A DNA stretch of 64,000 nt from Sipunculus nudus (taxonomy: Eukaryota; Annelida; Sipuncula; Golfingiida; Sipunculidae): positions 39,323,079 to 39,387,078 of the forward strand of contig CM049309.1 of the NCBI GenBank assembly GCA_026874595.1, written 5' to 3'. Positions within the stretch are counted from its first letter, which is position 1; each line of letters starts with the position of its first letter. The notes under the pieces are model-generated. The model did not search any database. It was not told the origin of the DNA and saw nothing but the letters and a program-made list of their open reading frames with translations. This document shows positions 1 through 12,246 of the stretch, one piece after another. A program made the translations under genes and the position numbers.

Positions 1-330
1 ATAAAAGATATGCACATGTAGGCTACGAAATACTAACAGAATATTACAAAATAATAACACTTTTATACCAATTATTGCACAGCATCAGGAGCTATTAATG
101 TTATTAAATATTATAGTAAAACCATGTGTGAACTAACTTAAAGATTTACATAATAATATGAAAGGATATTTGTATTGGACTCAGACTAGGACTCGGGTTC
201 CAAATGACTTGGACTCGAAGAATACAGACTTTGACTAGACCTCAAGGACTCGGAATTGTTCTTGGACTCGAGTGGCCTGGATTCGGACCTGCACTCGGAC
301 TCGGACGGTGAGGACTCGACTACATCACTG
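1..330 (-). mobile_element. hAT-type MITE, cut by left window edge
   Basis: This stretch ends with TACATCACTG at 321-330. Read in reverse complement it matches the start of the complete MITE at 60646-61152 over most of its length, including the CAGTGATGTAG terminus, the run of GAGTCC/GGACTC-type units, the block around TTTGGAACCC and the block around GTTCACACATG. The other end lies outside the window, so no target duplication can be checked. It has no coding capacity. Confidence 0.75.
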
Positions 331-2074
331 GAAAGCATTAAACCATTAGTATACCTTAAATAAAATATAACCTGACGTCTTACTTATCTTACTTAGATCT
401 CATCTTCTCATTCTACATTGAGTGTTTAAATTCATTATGAGACTTTTCTGCTTTTCTGTTTATAATTTTATGGCGCGAAATGGTAGTTTATAATTATGAA
501 AAGCCGGAATTAAACATGTTAAAATATGAATAGTACAATATATAGCAGGCGTTACAAAACTTATATTATGCTGGAGTATACTGGTTTAGAGCCACAGTAC
601 ACAATATAAAATAACCAGCAAATAATGTACATTTTATTAAGTGTTTGCCAACCAGGAAGTACTCTTGCCAGGGTGTATTGGCATAACCAGGCAGGATTAC
701 GTTTGTACGGCGGCTGTGCGTGTTTACAAATAGTTACAGCCCGCCTAATTTCTACAGCAGACGACAGCTTAAGCTCGTGTACCGAGGGAAAACTTCCTGG
801 GTACAGGTTACCGTGACGATCGTTGTCTGTCTTGAGATCTCGGCGAAACTTGACCATCAAAACCGGAAACAATCGCTAATAACGGGATATTTGAGATAAC
901 GTGACGTGCGAAAACATATTAATTTACACTGACTTAAAGGAATTACAATGATGAACATGTATACTGACTGACCAGTGTATTTTTTTTATCTCTTTATATA
1001 CACAAGATCATGGATCTCACACTGCTGTGTATGTTTTTCCTGTCACAGAAAACTGGACTTCACAAAACCTCAGGATTACTAATGATTTTATACCAGCCAC
1101 ACATGATCTCCGGTAACGTATTCTTTGTTACAATGTATATTTTATTTCTTTTACTCACTTGGTATAACGGGTAATTCAACAAAACTGAATGACTCGTTAC
1201 CTTTGCAGCATAGCAAAGCTTAACTTAACGTCTAATTTAATTTAATTTTAATTTAATTTAATTTAAGTAGGTGATGGGTATCATCAACATCTGGGCTGAG
1301 AAAGTGTTAGCATTAGCAAACTAGCAATTATGAATGTGAAAACCCGTGTGTTATCAATATCAAGAAACAAAGAAAACTTACACATTATTAAAAATTAAAC
1401 ACTAATATAGGTAATATAAATAAACTTAAAAATCAGCCAGAAATTATAATTTTAAACCAGTAAACCTAAAAATATTTTAAGATACATTGAAAAAGCAATG
1501 TCTACATGTGTTGTATACTTTAATATCAAACATATTTACGAGTGCGTGTGTGTGTGTGTGGGGGGGGGGGGGGTTGATGTCATGGCCTTTCTCCACTTAA
1601 CGCACTTACGTCATATATTTTAAACTATATTTAACATATTCAAATTACTTTGAATTAGAAAAAAAAACTGAGTTAAAAGTCATCTCAGTATTATGATATA
1701 TCACAACTGTGACTTCAGCAAAATTTGGGAAATGCTAAGCTCGAACATAAAGTGTTGATTAATTCACTTCAGTTCATGTCAGTCTGTGGATTCAAATTAC
1801 AAATCCAATTAAGTTTGAATTCATCTCAAGTTTCATTCAATATTATATTTCTAGGCCTATGCCACTGCTTTCATCGGTATTATCACAGAGTTATGATGAT
1901 CTCGAATTATGACCCAAGAGTACAGATAAATCCGACGTATGACGTTCCGTACGATATTACATACTATACATGAACTTTAAAGGGTCTTGAACGGGTTTGC
2001 TCACAACTTTCTTATACATACTTAGCGGTCTTACTTCAGTTTACATTCTCATAATATTCTTTATGTGCGCTTGT

Positions 2075-2076
<2 letters not shown>
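331..2076. other. non-coding AT-rich DNA
   Basis: I see no supported exon here. The short frames are low in coding character and match nothing I know. The stretch holds a TTTAATTTAA-type run at about 1230-1266 and a (GT)n tract running into a poly-G run of about 14 at 1545-1573. It could be an intron of the receptor gene whose last exons start at 4931. Confidence 0.5.
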
Positions 2077-2258
<182 letters not shown>

Positions 2259-2484
2259 CACATACTGATGAAAGAGTTGTACGGACAGGATTAGGAAATT
2301 AAATGCCCCAGGACAATTGTTTTAAAAGGTGCTTTAATTCATGATAATATTATCCGGGTCGTGCTGAACTATTACACCATATGTTAATTCTCTTTAATAT
2401 CTCTTTAATTATATAGGGTCCTGTTTGTGGTCAGCAATTAACAACCCACGTAATAAGTTCTGTTCTGTTATTTTAACAATCACA

Positions 2485-2655
2485 CACACACTTATAGCTA
2501 CGAGTTACGTCAAGTCACGTGCGCTTTCATTAACACGTCATTCTTACACACATACTCATTACTCTCACACACTTATAGCTACGAGTCAGGTAAAGTCACT
2601 TGTGCTTTCATTAACACGTCATTCTTACACACATAATCATTACTCACACACTGCT
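2485..2655. repeat. two-copy tandem duplication, unit about 85 bp
   Basis: Two adjacent copies share CACACTTATAGCTACGAGT, GTCA then GTGC, then TTTCATTAACACGTCATTCT and TACACACAT. They differ by only a few substitutions, so the duplication is fairly recent. No function is suggested. Confidence 0.85.
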
Positions 2656-3144
2656 TATCTACATTTTTAATTGACATCACCATAATTATAAGAGCCAGCA
2701 TCGCTAAGTTTCCTGTAGTGGTTGCCAAGTTATGAATTGGTATTGACTCGTGTGGTCCTGGTTAATGTTATGTATAGTGTCCATGAATTCATTAATATCA
2801 TAAATTCAATACATCCTGGTAAAAGTGCTATTGTATTGTGAATATTTTTATTGACATCTGACAGCAATAACATCCATCTTGGTACAAGCTGTTAGGGATT
2901 GAGCACGAGCATAGCTCATTATTCACTCTTTCCCTGTATGTTTCATATAAGTAACATAATCAAACAACTGTGAAAGAAAGTTGTGTGTTCTTCGTGAACA
3001 TTGTAAGTGACGGTTGTTACAGCTGCTAATACTGGAATAAGAGTCGGTTTTATAAAGGAAACTGTTACGGAACCTAATAACAACAGATCACGTAGTCGTG
3101 ACGAGCATAAATTTTGTTACAGAGATAAATAAAAATCAGATTAT

Positions 3145-3925
3145 GTAACACTAGGCAGCGTGAAATGTCTAGGGGAATGAATAAAGAAGTCAGTGTTTTT
3201 TTGTTAACAAATAATTATAATTTATTCTTAAAACAATCCTAACATTACAGTACACTAAAGCAATACAATTACACAGTATAACAACAGTATAACAGTAAAT
3301 CAATACAATTACACAGTATAATTAATAAAGTGTACAGTACAAGAGTGTCCGGATCCTGGGCTTTGATTCTGGATACCACTACTGTCACAGCTCAACAAGT
3401 CCTTTAAAACTAATAATCCACGTAAACAGTTCAAATAGTTCAAAGTAAAGCTCTTGTAATAATCCCGTAGGCAAACTGGAGACAGTCCACACTAAATCTG
3501 CATGGAGTTCGTAGAATCCCTGACACTACTGCAATAATCGGATAGGTCCAAAACTGACTCACACTCTTCCGTGTCCGCTGGAATATTTCTCACTCCTCTC
3601 TCCTGGCTCTAAAACACAGCCCCTATTTATAACTTTTCATCCGAAAATTCTAGAAACTTCTATTTCACGAACAATCGAAAGAACCCAACAATACATATAA
3701 TACACACGCCCAAAGAACATTACAAGACACGCGCTCCTAGAGCGCGACCAGCCCAGAAAGTTCGAGATCAGCATGAGCGCTGTGTACTACACGTCAGAGT
3801 TCAACCAATAAGGATTACACCGAGCCTGCAACACCCGGCCAGGCGAGGTTGCCACAGCAACGAGCCACGCCCTCGCCACACGAACCGAGTATCATCAACA
3901 CATGTAACAGACATCTGTAACAGGA
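3145..3925 (-). mobile_element. possible solo LTR or LTR-like promoter sequence
   Basis: On the minus strand a TATAAATAGGGGCTGTG promoter-like motif (about 3619-3635) is followed by several hundred bases of non-coding sequence and then an AATAAA signal near 3220. This is the U3-R-U5 order of an LTR. The right edge has TGTTACATGTG-type sequence on the minus strand and the left edge has TGTAACAC on the plus strand, resembling TG...CA ends. I found no clear target duplication and no internal retroelement genes, so this is tentative. Confidence 0.35.
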
Positions 3926-4719
3926 ACACAGGCATATAAAGGAGAAAGGATCTTATGATAAAATATATGTTGATTTTTAACTTTAACGTTGTCATGCTAA
4001 GATAAATCAAAATGCTAGTGCTCTACTGTATATGGGAGCGTTTAAAAATTATCTACACCTATCCATAGTTATCCACACCTATCCTTAAGTGGAGATATTT
4101 GTTATTGGCATTGGCTTCTTCATCTTCTTCTTCTTTTTCTGTTTATTATGTCACTTTCGATTTCATTTATACTTATTCGTGGTATACCTTACTATGGTCC
4201 AAGTAATTTTGCCCCTGTTCCAGTATCCTTGGCCTATTTCAAGTTCACAGGGGTCAAAAAGTGCATTTTTATCAGATTTTCAATGTCGACTTTATACTTA
4301 TATATAAGGCGTTCAGAAAAATGGATATTATAATATCAAATGCTCATCATTTCTGGGGGTAAACCGCTTTGAACTCATTCATGCGGAACCATGAAAGGTT
4401 TTAGTGACATCGTTGATATATTTTTTGATAATATGTAAATTACGAAAATGTAACGTCAGCCTATTCAGCTCAGGTGTGAAAACTCAAAATGGGACGACCA
4501 AATTTCATGTTTGTTTTACAGAACTTTAATTCTTCCTAAACTAGTAAAGATTGACAAAAAGTCAGATCTGTCGAAAACCGAACAGTGAAAAATTAGGGGT
4601 TGGTTTGGGGGTATAGCAGTGGGGACACAGGTGGAGATCCGTGACTATTAAGTGAGTTACTAGAAGACTAAGTTAATTAATGTGTTAGAGTTGCTCCCAC
4701 TGTTCAGGTACATATTTCA

Positions 4720-4720
<1 letters not shown>
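3926..4720. other. non-coding DNA
   Basis: No exon, RNA gene or clear repeat was recognised here. It ends at the (AT)n tract. Confidence 0.4.

Positions 4721-4721
<1 letters not shown>

Positions 4722-4796
<75 letters not shown>
4722..4796. repeat. (AT)n microsatellite
   Basis: Uninterrupted AT dinucleotides over about 75 bp. Confidence 0.97.
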
Positions 4797-4798
<2 letters not shown>

Positions 4799-4930
4799 TT
4801 GTTTTTGTACAATGTCAGGTTGTCTGGTTGTTTTTTAATAACTATGGTCTTCATTTTTATATACTTTAAACATAGTATATAAAGAGGATAATTGCTGATA
4901 TTATTTGTTCAAGCTAACAATGGTCGGCAG

Positions 4931-4991
4931 GATGGGATCACGATGCCAACAACGACTGCAGCTGGGCAGTCCTCAGTCGATATGGATAAAA
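4931..4991 (+). CDS. copy 1 receptor, juxtamembrane linker exon
   Basis: The frame reads [20 protein letters not shown] and ends in phase 1 at a strong donor, AAAA|GTGAGT. The acceptor is GGCAG|GAT; its pyrimidine tract is weak, and an upstream AAG at about 4914-4916 is an alternative start. The Thr/Ser-rich sequence suits an O-glycosylated stalk just outside the membrane. Confidence 0.6.
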
Positions 4992-6457
4992 GTGAGTGGT
5001 CGACTACGCACACATGGACAAATGCACAAATACGCATGTGACACATGAACGTGGTACTCCTGGAACTTATCCTCTGTCGTATACACACATATTCAGACAT
5101 ACACACACATGAACACCCATAAATATGTACACACACTTGATACATATAAAGACATACATGTACGTCACACAAATGTCCATATATTTCACTAACAAACTAG
5201 ATGATACTCCTCACTCAGTAAAAACTGCCAATACACAACTGTACAGTTACGTAACCTGCCCATTACTTTTACATCACACATCAGATTTCTTTTAGAAAAT
5301 GTTTGATCTTTGTTTTGTTTTAGTTTTTATTGTCGTGTTGGTGCTGATGATTGTCGCCTGTGTCGCGCTGACAGCTGTGGCAATTTATTTATTTCGCAAG
5401 TGAGTACATAAAAAATTGTAAAGCGGGGGTTTATAGTCTAATGTCACCGACGTTGTCAGTTGCATCTGACTTTACACTTTTGCCTTCCTGGCTTTCGGGC
5501 CTGTCCATTCTTGTAGCTTTTCTCGGTTCCCTGGGGAGCATACAACCCAAGCTGTCATATCAGTCGCTGGAAGGCTATTCGTTCTACAAACCTACCATGA
5601 CCAGTACTCATTAACTCCTGGGTCGAGGAATGCACCCTTGTGGTAAAGACTTGACCTAGGAGTTTTAGCGCAGACGGCGGTCAGAATGAGTCACGAACCC
5701 ACAACCTTGCGGTCACAAGTCAAGCGCCCTTACCATAATGCCACCACGCTCCACACATATTTCCTAGTAGCATTATATGTTAGCATATTCGTAATTCCAT
5801 GCCTACAAGACTATTGGTAATAAGAAATTGCCCAGAAGACAATTATCCGCAAGACATTTTTCCACATGTGGAGAAAGAAGAGATTTTTGTGACAATTTGT
5901 AACTACAAAAAACCAGCTGAAGAAACTTTATGAAAAGTGAAGATACAGCAAATATAGTTTTGACTGCACACGACAGATTAATAGGATTCAGTTGCAGACT
6001 TTATTAGAAAGATAACAATATAAATTCTGCCTTACAAGTTTATTTAAAGTTCTTACTAATATTCTGCACAAAACAAGTAGTAACTTGATTAGCAATCATC
6101 TCTTCATAACCGAGTGCTGTATGTTAATTAGTTGACAACTTTCAACTTGACATATTAGTGATATAGTACTTTACAGCATGTCTTAATGTTTCTTTCTTTT
6201 ATTACCAAAAACTATTTTCATTGTGACAAGTTGTTGTATAGATCTCAAGGCCTATGGGTATGTGTATTTTATTTAAATTGAAATATATTTCTTTTTTTAT
6301 CATTAAATTTTGAGGTGATATGTCTTAGTATGCAATATGTTTCATGTATTTGTTAACAGTTTAAAAGCCATAAAGCCATCAATTACTTTTGTTGTTAATT
6401 TGTCTATCTATTATGATTTAATTTAGTTGGCTCGGTTATATCTGATATGTATGTATG

Positions 6458-6498
<41 letters not shown>

Positions 6499-6539
6499 AT
6501 GCCTCATGTGAAAAAGTCCAATACCAAACAAAAGGATAT

Positions 6540-6594
<55 letters not shown>

Positions 6595-6739
6595 TTGTAG
6601 AATGAGAATGGAAAATGCAATGGAAGAACGTTTAGGCACGCGTAGAAGGACGAGGAATCAAAACGAATATACCCGACAGCCGAAGAACAATACCAACAAT
6701 TTACAACAGCCACCTCAGAGACCTCCTCGGAGGCACTAG
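4931..6739 (+). CDS. natriuretic-peptide-receptor-like gene, copy 1 (3' end only)
   Basis: Three exons give the end of a single-pass receptor: a Ser/Thr-rich juxtamembrane linker (4931-4991), a transmembrane exon (5324-5399) and a short basic cytoplasmic tail ending in a stop at 6737-6739. Phases chain correctly (0-1, 2-2, 2-stop) and are the same as those of the last three exons of the neighbouring receptor gene at 11775-19096, the main reason for the assignment. The protein ends after a tail of about 45 residues, so there is no kinase-homology or guanylate cyclase domain; that is the architecture of clearance-type natriuretic peptide receptors (NPR-C). The ligand-binding exons were not found in 1-4930 and are presumed to lie upstream of the window. 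A truncated gene remnant is the alternative, but the open frames and good splice sites argue against decay. Confidence 0.7.
5324..5399 (+). CDS. copy 1 receptor, transmembrane exon
   Basis: Acceptor TTTTGTTTTAG and donor GTGAGT bound a 76-bp phase 2-2 exon. It encodes a hydrophobic stretch of about 24 residues ([20 protein letters not shown]) followed by YLFRK, a typical transmembrane segment with a positive stop-transfer end. Compare 18654-18726, which has the same phases and nearly the same length. Confidence 0.75.
5490..5757 (-). mobile_element. tRNA-derived SINE
   Basis: On the minus strand, starting near 5757, an A-box-like TGGCATTATGGTAAGGGC is followed by a B-box-like GGTTGTGGGTTCGTGACTC, the internal Pol III promoter layout of a tRNA-derived SINE. 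The following sequence is unrelated to tRNA. It lies in the intron between the transmembrane and tail exons of receptor copy 1. Confidence 0.65.
6455..6591. repeat. two (TA)n microsatellites
   Basis: (TA)n runs at about 6460-6496 and 6537-6591 are separated by about 40 bp. The second ends only 9 bp before the 3' splice site of the next exon. Confidence 0.95.
6601..6739 (+). CDS. copy 1 receptor, cytoplasmic tail and stop
   Basis: The acceptor TGATTTGTAG lies directly after a (TA)n tract. One base completes the Lys codon begun in the transmembrane exon, then 45 codons run to TAG at 6737-6739. The tail begins [19 protein letters not shown] and ends in a Pro- and Arg-rich stretch (PPQRPPRRH). 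The RK near the membrane and the RRRTR cluster resemble the basic Gi-activating layout described for the NPR-C tail; this is an inference from motif only. AATAAA signals follow at 6996 and 7012. Confidence 0.7.
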
Positions 6740-6995
6740 ACAAGGACTCAAAAAAGAAAGTGACTTACACGCAGGTGCAACTGAACCATCTCTCCAAAGG
6801 AGAAATTACCGGTGGAACCAGCAAAGACTCAGAACGAATTCACTCGGTTGTCAAAAGACGAATTCACGAACGGCATTTCTACATGAAGACTTTGTTGAGA
6901 CCCAGATCTTCAGTTTATAGCGCAGGGGGGGGGGGGGGGGGATCCAGGATTTAGTAAAAGGAGGGATCCAACCCAGGAGGACTGATGACATAAAG

Positions 6996-7017
6996 AATAA
7001 AGAAGGGTCCTAATAAA
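6996..7017 (+). terminator. polyadenylation signals of receptor copy 1
   Basis: AATAAA occurs at 6996-7001 and again at 7012-7017, about 260-280 bp after the stop codon at 6739. Confidence 0.45.
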
Positions 7018-10000
7018 AAATGGGGATTCAGGCCGCAAAATATGGTTTAAAAAGGTTGCGGATCCGCTTCTCTAGTGAAAGCAAGTGTACATCCTGTACC
7101 GGGTGTTTTTTTTATGTTAGATGGTACACGTGACAATAGGATGAAGTTTCATAAATGCTGCTTTTTTCAAACAAAGAGGCATTTGAAAAAAAAGATATAC
7201 AATACTAGATGGCCGACTCCCCATATATTTATCCATCTGGCTTCTGAAATTTATATTTCCATGCTTAAGTTAGTACCTCAAACAGGTTTTTAGAACCAGT
7301 TACATTTGTTTATCAGTGAAAATCTTAAATAACAGACATTCGGATACAGATCAATTTAAAAGTGAATCAGTTCCTTGCGACACTGCCGAAATCACATTTT
7401 CAAAGAAATCGAAAGTTGACAGACATGGGTGAAAAAACCGTCAATACTCGATGGCGGAGGTAAAAAAAGTAAGACAATTCAAGGGTTAATGACGCCTTTT
7501 TTTTAAAAGAAAATGTTTATAAATAGTCCTTGACCTTACATTTGCAGCACATATTATAGGCTACCCTGTATAAGGTAAACATATGCCATGTATTGTATGG
7601 ATAATACGTCTGTTAAACTGTAACGTTCCCCTTTCAGTGTACGTAAATCGTTCACATAGTCGTACAAGCTGGTCTCTTCATGCAGACATAGCGGGACTAT
7701 TGTACCAGATGCATCGGCGTGTTTGTTTGCTGTGTGACATGTGTCCGTCAGTGAGTCTGAGCAGCAGGCTGCCAGAAATGTATATTCTTATATGGCCATA
7801 CATGTGTTATTGTTGACTAATTGTTAAAATTCTTTTTTTTACACTACAAAGCCTCATATTAACAGCCTTTGTGAATACCCAAATACTACTTCCTCGAATT
7901 GAATTTAAAACACAAAAAAATTTGATGAAAGTGCAGTTCAGGTGACCTCAGCAGGAATCCCGCATCTTCCCATAGTTTGAATATATGAAAATTTTAAAGG
8001 AGCTTTTGCCTTGACCAGTGTCTGCTTGTTGATAATATCAGAAGGGATCGGAGCTGAAACAAGCCAGCCTATAAAGGTCACCTGAAGTACACATTTATCC
8101 TGTGCATTTTTCTTAAGTTAATGAGAAACTTAGAAATACACTTGAAAACAAACAAGAGTTGCATATAATTGAATTATTTCTGAGCGGTAGATCAATAAAC
8201 AAGATTTGGTTGTTTGTACCGTGGTGACAGGCCATTTTCTTTTATGGTTAATCACTCATGCTGACATCTTACGTCATTTTGACGAATGGATTTCAATTAC
8301 TTTATACACGAGGCTACAGATTATCATCGGCACTTGCAGGCAGTTTTCAGGGAGATCCGGTTGAGTTAAAGTAGCGCCGCCAATCTCGGCCGGCAACTGT
8401 TTTATTAACACATAAATTATTTTAAAAAATCGCGTCATCTGCATGGTTACTTCCCACCTGATTGACACCTCGTGAAGCATGTGTGGACTGGCACCTACTA
8501 CAAAATAATTCCGGTCAGCTCGTGTTTGTGAGAACGTTTTTAATGTTAAAACAGGAAGAATGAGTCAGTAAAATACGTTTTAGATAAAAATAAAGTGTGG
8601 CCAAGTAATATCCTTGAAGTAGGACCTCAAAAGTACGGCTGAAAATTTTACTAGTTTTTCCAAACCTGTACAATACCCAAAAGAAGAGATACCGCATATC
8701 AAAATGTGTGCACTTTCGTCGCACTTATTTTTTTCTAACTGTAGTTAACACAAGGAGAGTATTATATTTTTCTAATTGTACCTAATTATGTGTGACGTAG
8801 CACATTATTCATTGTCATTGTTCTGTTAAATGCGAGTTTTTTCAATGTTCTTGATGGTAAGTCGTTTATATCATCAAGGAATCTACTAGCCTAGAATACT
8901 TATGATATACGCACACAGTTATATTTGTACTTTTATTTCTCACTATTAAAGGCACTTTAATTTGTTTAATAAAAATTATTATTATTATTATCCGTCTCCT
9001 TGTTGCTGACATAAGTTTCTCACAAACATATACTTTGCTTGGTTTGCTTGTAAAGAAGCACCTTGTATAGGACACCTGGACAAAGTGGTCAATGTAAAAT
9101 TTTATTCAAGACCAACGATTGAATACGATCTATTGTCTAATTATTACTCCCCGCTGTTTTTGTCTTCTCCTGTGCAAACACAACCAGAAAGAAATAAGTT
9201 CTTGAAAAAAAATTTCTGTGGTTTTAAAGCCATCATTGCGTATCAAGAAACTCTATTCAAGCGTGAAAACTAATCAAAGTAAAGGGCTGGCTACGCTTAT
9301 GCAAGGATTATTTAAAGTGAGTTAAGCTCTAAATGACATGGAATAGCTTGAAATAACAAGGGATAGATAACTGATTTCAGCACGGAAAAGTTCAGATCTT
9401 TTCTTTTAACAATTTTGTTTTGTTAACCATAACCATGATTTACAGAGTTTTTAAAGGGTTTTATGGTTAATGACGTAAAATGATTTAACTGTGTTTAATT
9501 CATACAAACAATTTTCTTTGTATTATTCATGCTCCATTTTCCTAACTGTGGATCTTACAACCACCAAACTTTTTCGCAAATTGATGGTACCGTTAATGCT
9601 ACTTCGTCAACATATACAAAACAAGCAGTAAACATATTACCTATATGACAGCCAATGCCTTCGCTTGCAAGGACATCAGGGGTATGTTGCAATGAGGTGA
9701 CTTAATGTTAGTGGCTTAGGCCCAGGGTCATATCTGTCCCTATAGTAACCATAATGAAGTCACAATTGTAACAATGGTATTTAGGCCTGCTACTAGGCTT
9801 AAGTTTTGAAAAATGTTATTGCAAAAGACCCCAGTAGAGCAAAAATATATATATGTTAAATAAGGACGAAATTATATCTCCCTGTCTTCAGCATTCCTAA
9901 CAAGGAAGCGAGCACTACATGTGCCATTCCAAGATACACATATATTATTCTCTCATACATAACAAGAAGAACTCTAACAAACAAACCAGGCATGCATGTT

Positions 10001-10250
10001 AAAAAAAGAGCATCTAAAATAATGGATAACATTTAAGCCTGTCAAAGGCTTTAGTGACGTCTTAGTGGGATACTTTTGATTAAGAGGAATGATAAAGCAA
10101 ATTAAAAATCACTTGTTTGAAGAAAGCTGCAATATTTCTACATATCACCAACTCGAACAGTTTCAAAACAGAACAAACATAAAGACATACCACGGTAATT
10201 GCCAATGTATCCATGCATCACATTAACGTTTAAAAACGATAAATAGATTC

Positions 10251-10300
<50 letters not shown>

Positions 10301-11121
10301 GTCATAATTATCAGGATAACACCTGAAAAACTATAAAATGCCGAACGCGTTATGACATGCACACACACATTATATATGCGTGATTGGGTGTTAAAATAAT
10401 AAAGAGGGTTTGGCATGCGTGAAGGTCTACGAAATTAAAGGGCGGCAGGTGTCATGCACTGTGGTAGTGTACACCTTTAATGAACAAATGATGCCTGTCA
10501 GTGTCAAGTCTATTGGTGTCAGGGCGATATAGATCGCGTGATATAAGGTCACATAATACCTTAATATAGCTATTTACAAGGTATTAACTGACAACTCTCA
10601 CAGAAATCAGCATTCTAACTAAGTATATCAAAACCGTATGAATCATTACAGGTCTCTTTACGTCGCAGTTACAGGTGTCATTAACTCGATGAAATTGACA
10701 CCTCTCTTTATGCAAACGTCATTCATTCTGGAATGTACTGAAATTAACAACCCTGGCAGGCATCCAGGACAAATGAGACAAGAGAGCTTCTATATGTACG
10801 GTAGGGTTCATAGTAAGAAAATTATACCAGGTTAGCCAGTTTTATTGAGTCAGCGTTACTCAACCCCTTTTCTGCCACCTTTACACACCTAAGTCATTTA
10901 ATGGTTAAGCTTATTTTACAGATCCACTCAGACAGTGCACAGAGGTAAGTTAACCGTGAAAAGTTTCTGTGAAACATTCACTTGTATGAATTCTAAATTT
11001 GAGAAAAAGTTTTCACGCACAAATGAGGTAAGTCATGGTGGCTTTCTGATTCTATTTAAGATGACTTTCATGTATATACATATATTTATCATGTTAACCT
11101 ATGTTAACACCTACACATACA

Positions 11122-11175
<54 letters not shown>

Positions 11176-11718
11176 TCTCATTGTATAAAGAAAATCAATT
11201 TAAAAAGAAAGACGAAACAAAAATATGCTAGAGAGAGAAGTATGTATTGTATTATATATATTTGTGTAGTATATATTGTTTTGCCGCCATTCTGGGTTTC
11301 AATATAAGGACTAATTAGGGACAAACCCCGGTGGAAAGGGGAAGTATGGCCCTTGCGATATTCTTTATTGAAGAATAATATTTATTCAAATTTACCTATG
11401 CATGTTCTTCTTCTATTAATACTTTGATACAGGATGGTCATTCGAAGTACGTAATTATAAATGTTAATAAAATAACATCTGGATTCCTTCTCTGAGCAAG
11501 AAGCACTGGAGAAGAAGAGAATAAGTTTTAATAGCTACATTTACGATCTAATGAGTAAATTGTCAGTGCATTTATATAATAAAATCATAGTTATTCGGAT
11601 ACACTGCCGAACAGGAAGCAATGCAAAAACAAACGAGATGTTTGCCCGACCCATTAATCCTACAGGCTGTAATAATTTGGTGATCTATCATAATATTAGT
11701 ATGAGGCTATGAGGTGAT
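7018..11718. other. intergenic DNA between the two receptor genes
   Basis: No exon with family similarity or consistent splice sites was found. A (TA)n run lies at 10252-10298 and another at 11125-11176. Short open frames here read as non-coding sequence. A 5' non-coding exon of receptor copy 2 could be hidden here, since TTTTCAG sits 2 bp before its ATG. Confidence 0.5.
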
Positions 11719-11743
11719 GTATACGTATATGGCATACGTATAC
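11719..11743. promoter_or_regulatory. perfect 10-bp inverted repeat upstream of receptor copy 2
   Basis: GTATACGTAT, spacer ATGGC, then ATACGTATAC. The two arms are exact reverse complements and lie 31 bp before the start codon at 11775. It could be a dimeric protein site or a hairpin in a leader; nothing further is shown. Confidence 0.35.
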
Positions 11744-11774
11744 GAGGTAATTTGTCATAGATCTGTTTTCAGGT

Positions 11775-11974
11775 ATGATAATGTTTATAACCCTTGTGCT
11801 CACAATTCTGGTCCTGACCGGATGCCCTGGCACTACAAAGGGCAAAGAGTTCACGGTCGCAGTGCTGATAGCAAGGCCAGGGCCTGATGTACAATTAGAC
11901 GTAAACAGGTTGACCGTTGCCAGGGCAATGCAAAGAGCACGAGCTGATGATATCCTTGGCAACAACACTGTAAG
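11775..11974 (+). CDS. NPR3-like: copy 2 receptor exon 1: signal peptide and start of ligand-binding domain
   Basis: ATG at 11775 opens a hydrophobic signal peptide (MIMFITLVLTILVLTGCPG), then FTVAVLIARP, the first strand of the periplasmic-binding-like fold. The exon ends at GTAAG|GTATTT in phase 2; joining to the next exon gives NNTVRFIYRDEPC. The open frame runs on into the intron to 12044, but the splice at 11974 restores family sequence. Confidence 0.85.
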
Positions 11975-12204
11975 GTATTTCAGCATAGACATTCGGCAGT
12001 GTGCACGCAGGAGAGTAAAAAAAATGCTCACACTGTATACATGAATTGTTTCAACTTTATCGACAACTAGAGAAGAATTAAAGCATGGCAGATATAGATT
12101 TTATAAATTATATTAAATTTAAACATTAACTTCATTTAATAGCTTTGTTTACAATTCTGATATATTCAAAGACGATGGTACGTCTAAAAGACATCTGTTA
12201 TACT

Positions 12205-12246
<42 letters not shown>

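Noticed and set aside
5296-5323. Earlier acceptor (TTTTAG at 5295) for the copy 1 transmembrane exon
   Set aside because: It would start the exon in phase 0, breaking the match with the linker exon and with copy 2; the acceptor at 5323 fits in phase 2.
11975-12044. Continuation of the receptor exon 1 frame to a stop at 12044
   Set aside because: Splicing at 11974 joins in phase to exon 2 and restores the conserved RFIYRDEPC sequence; the extension is intron read-through.
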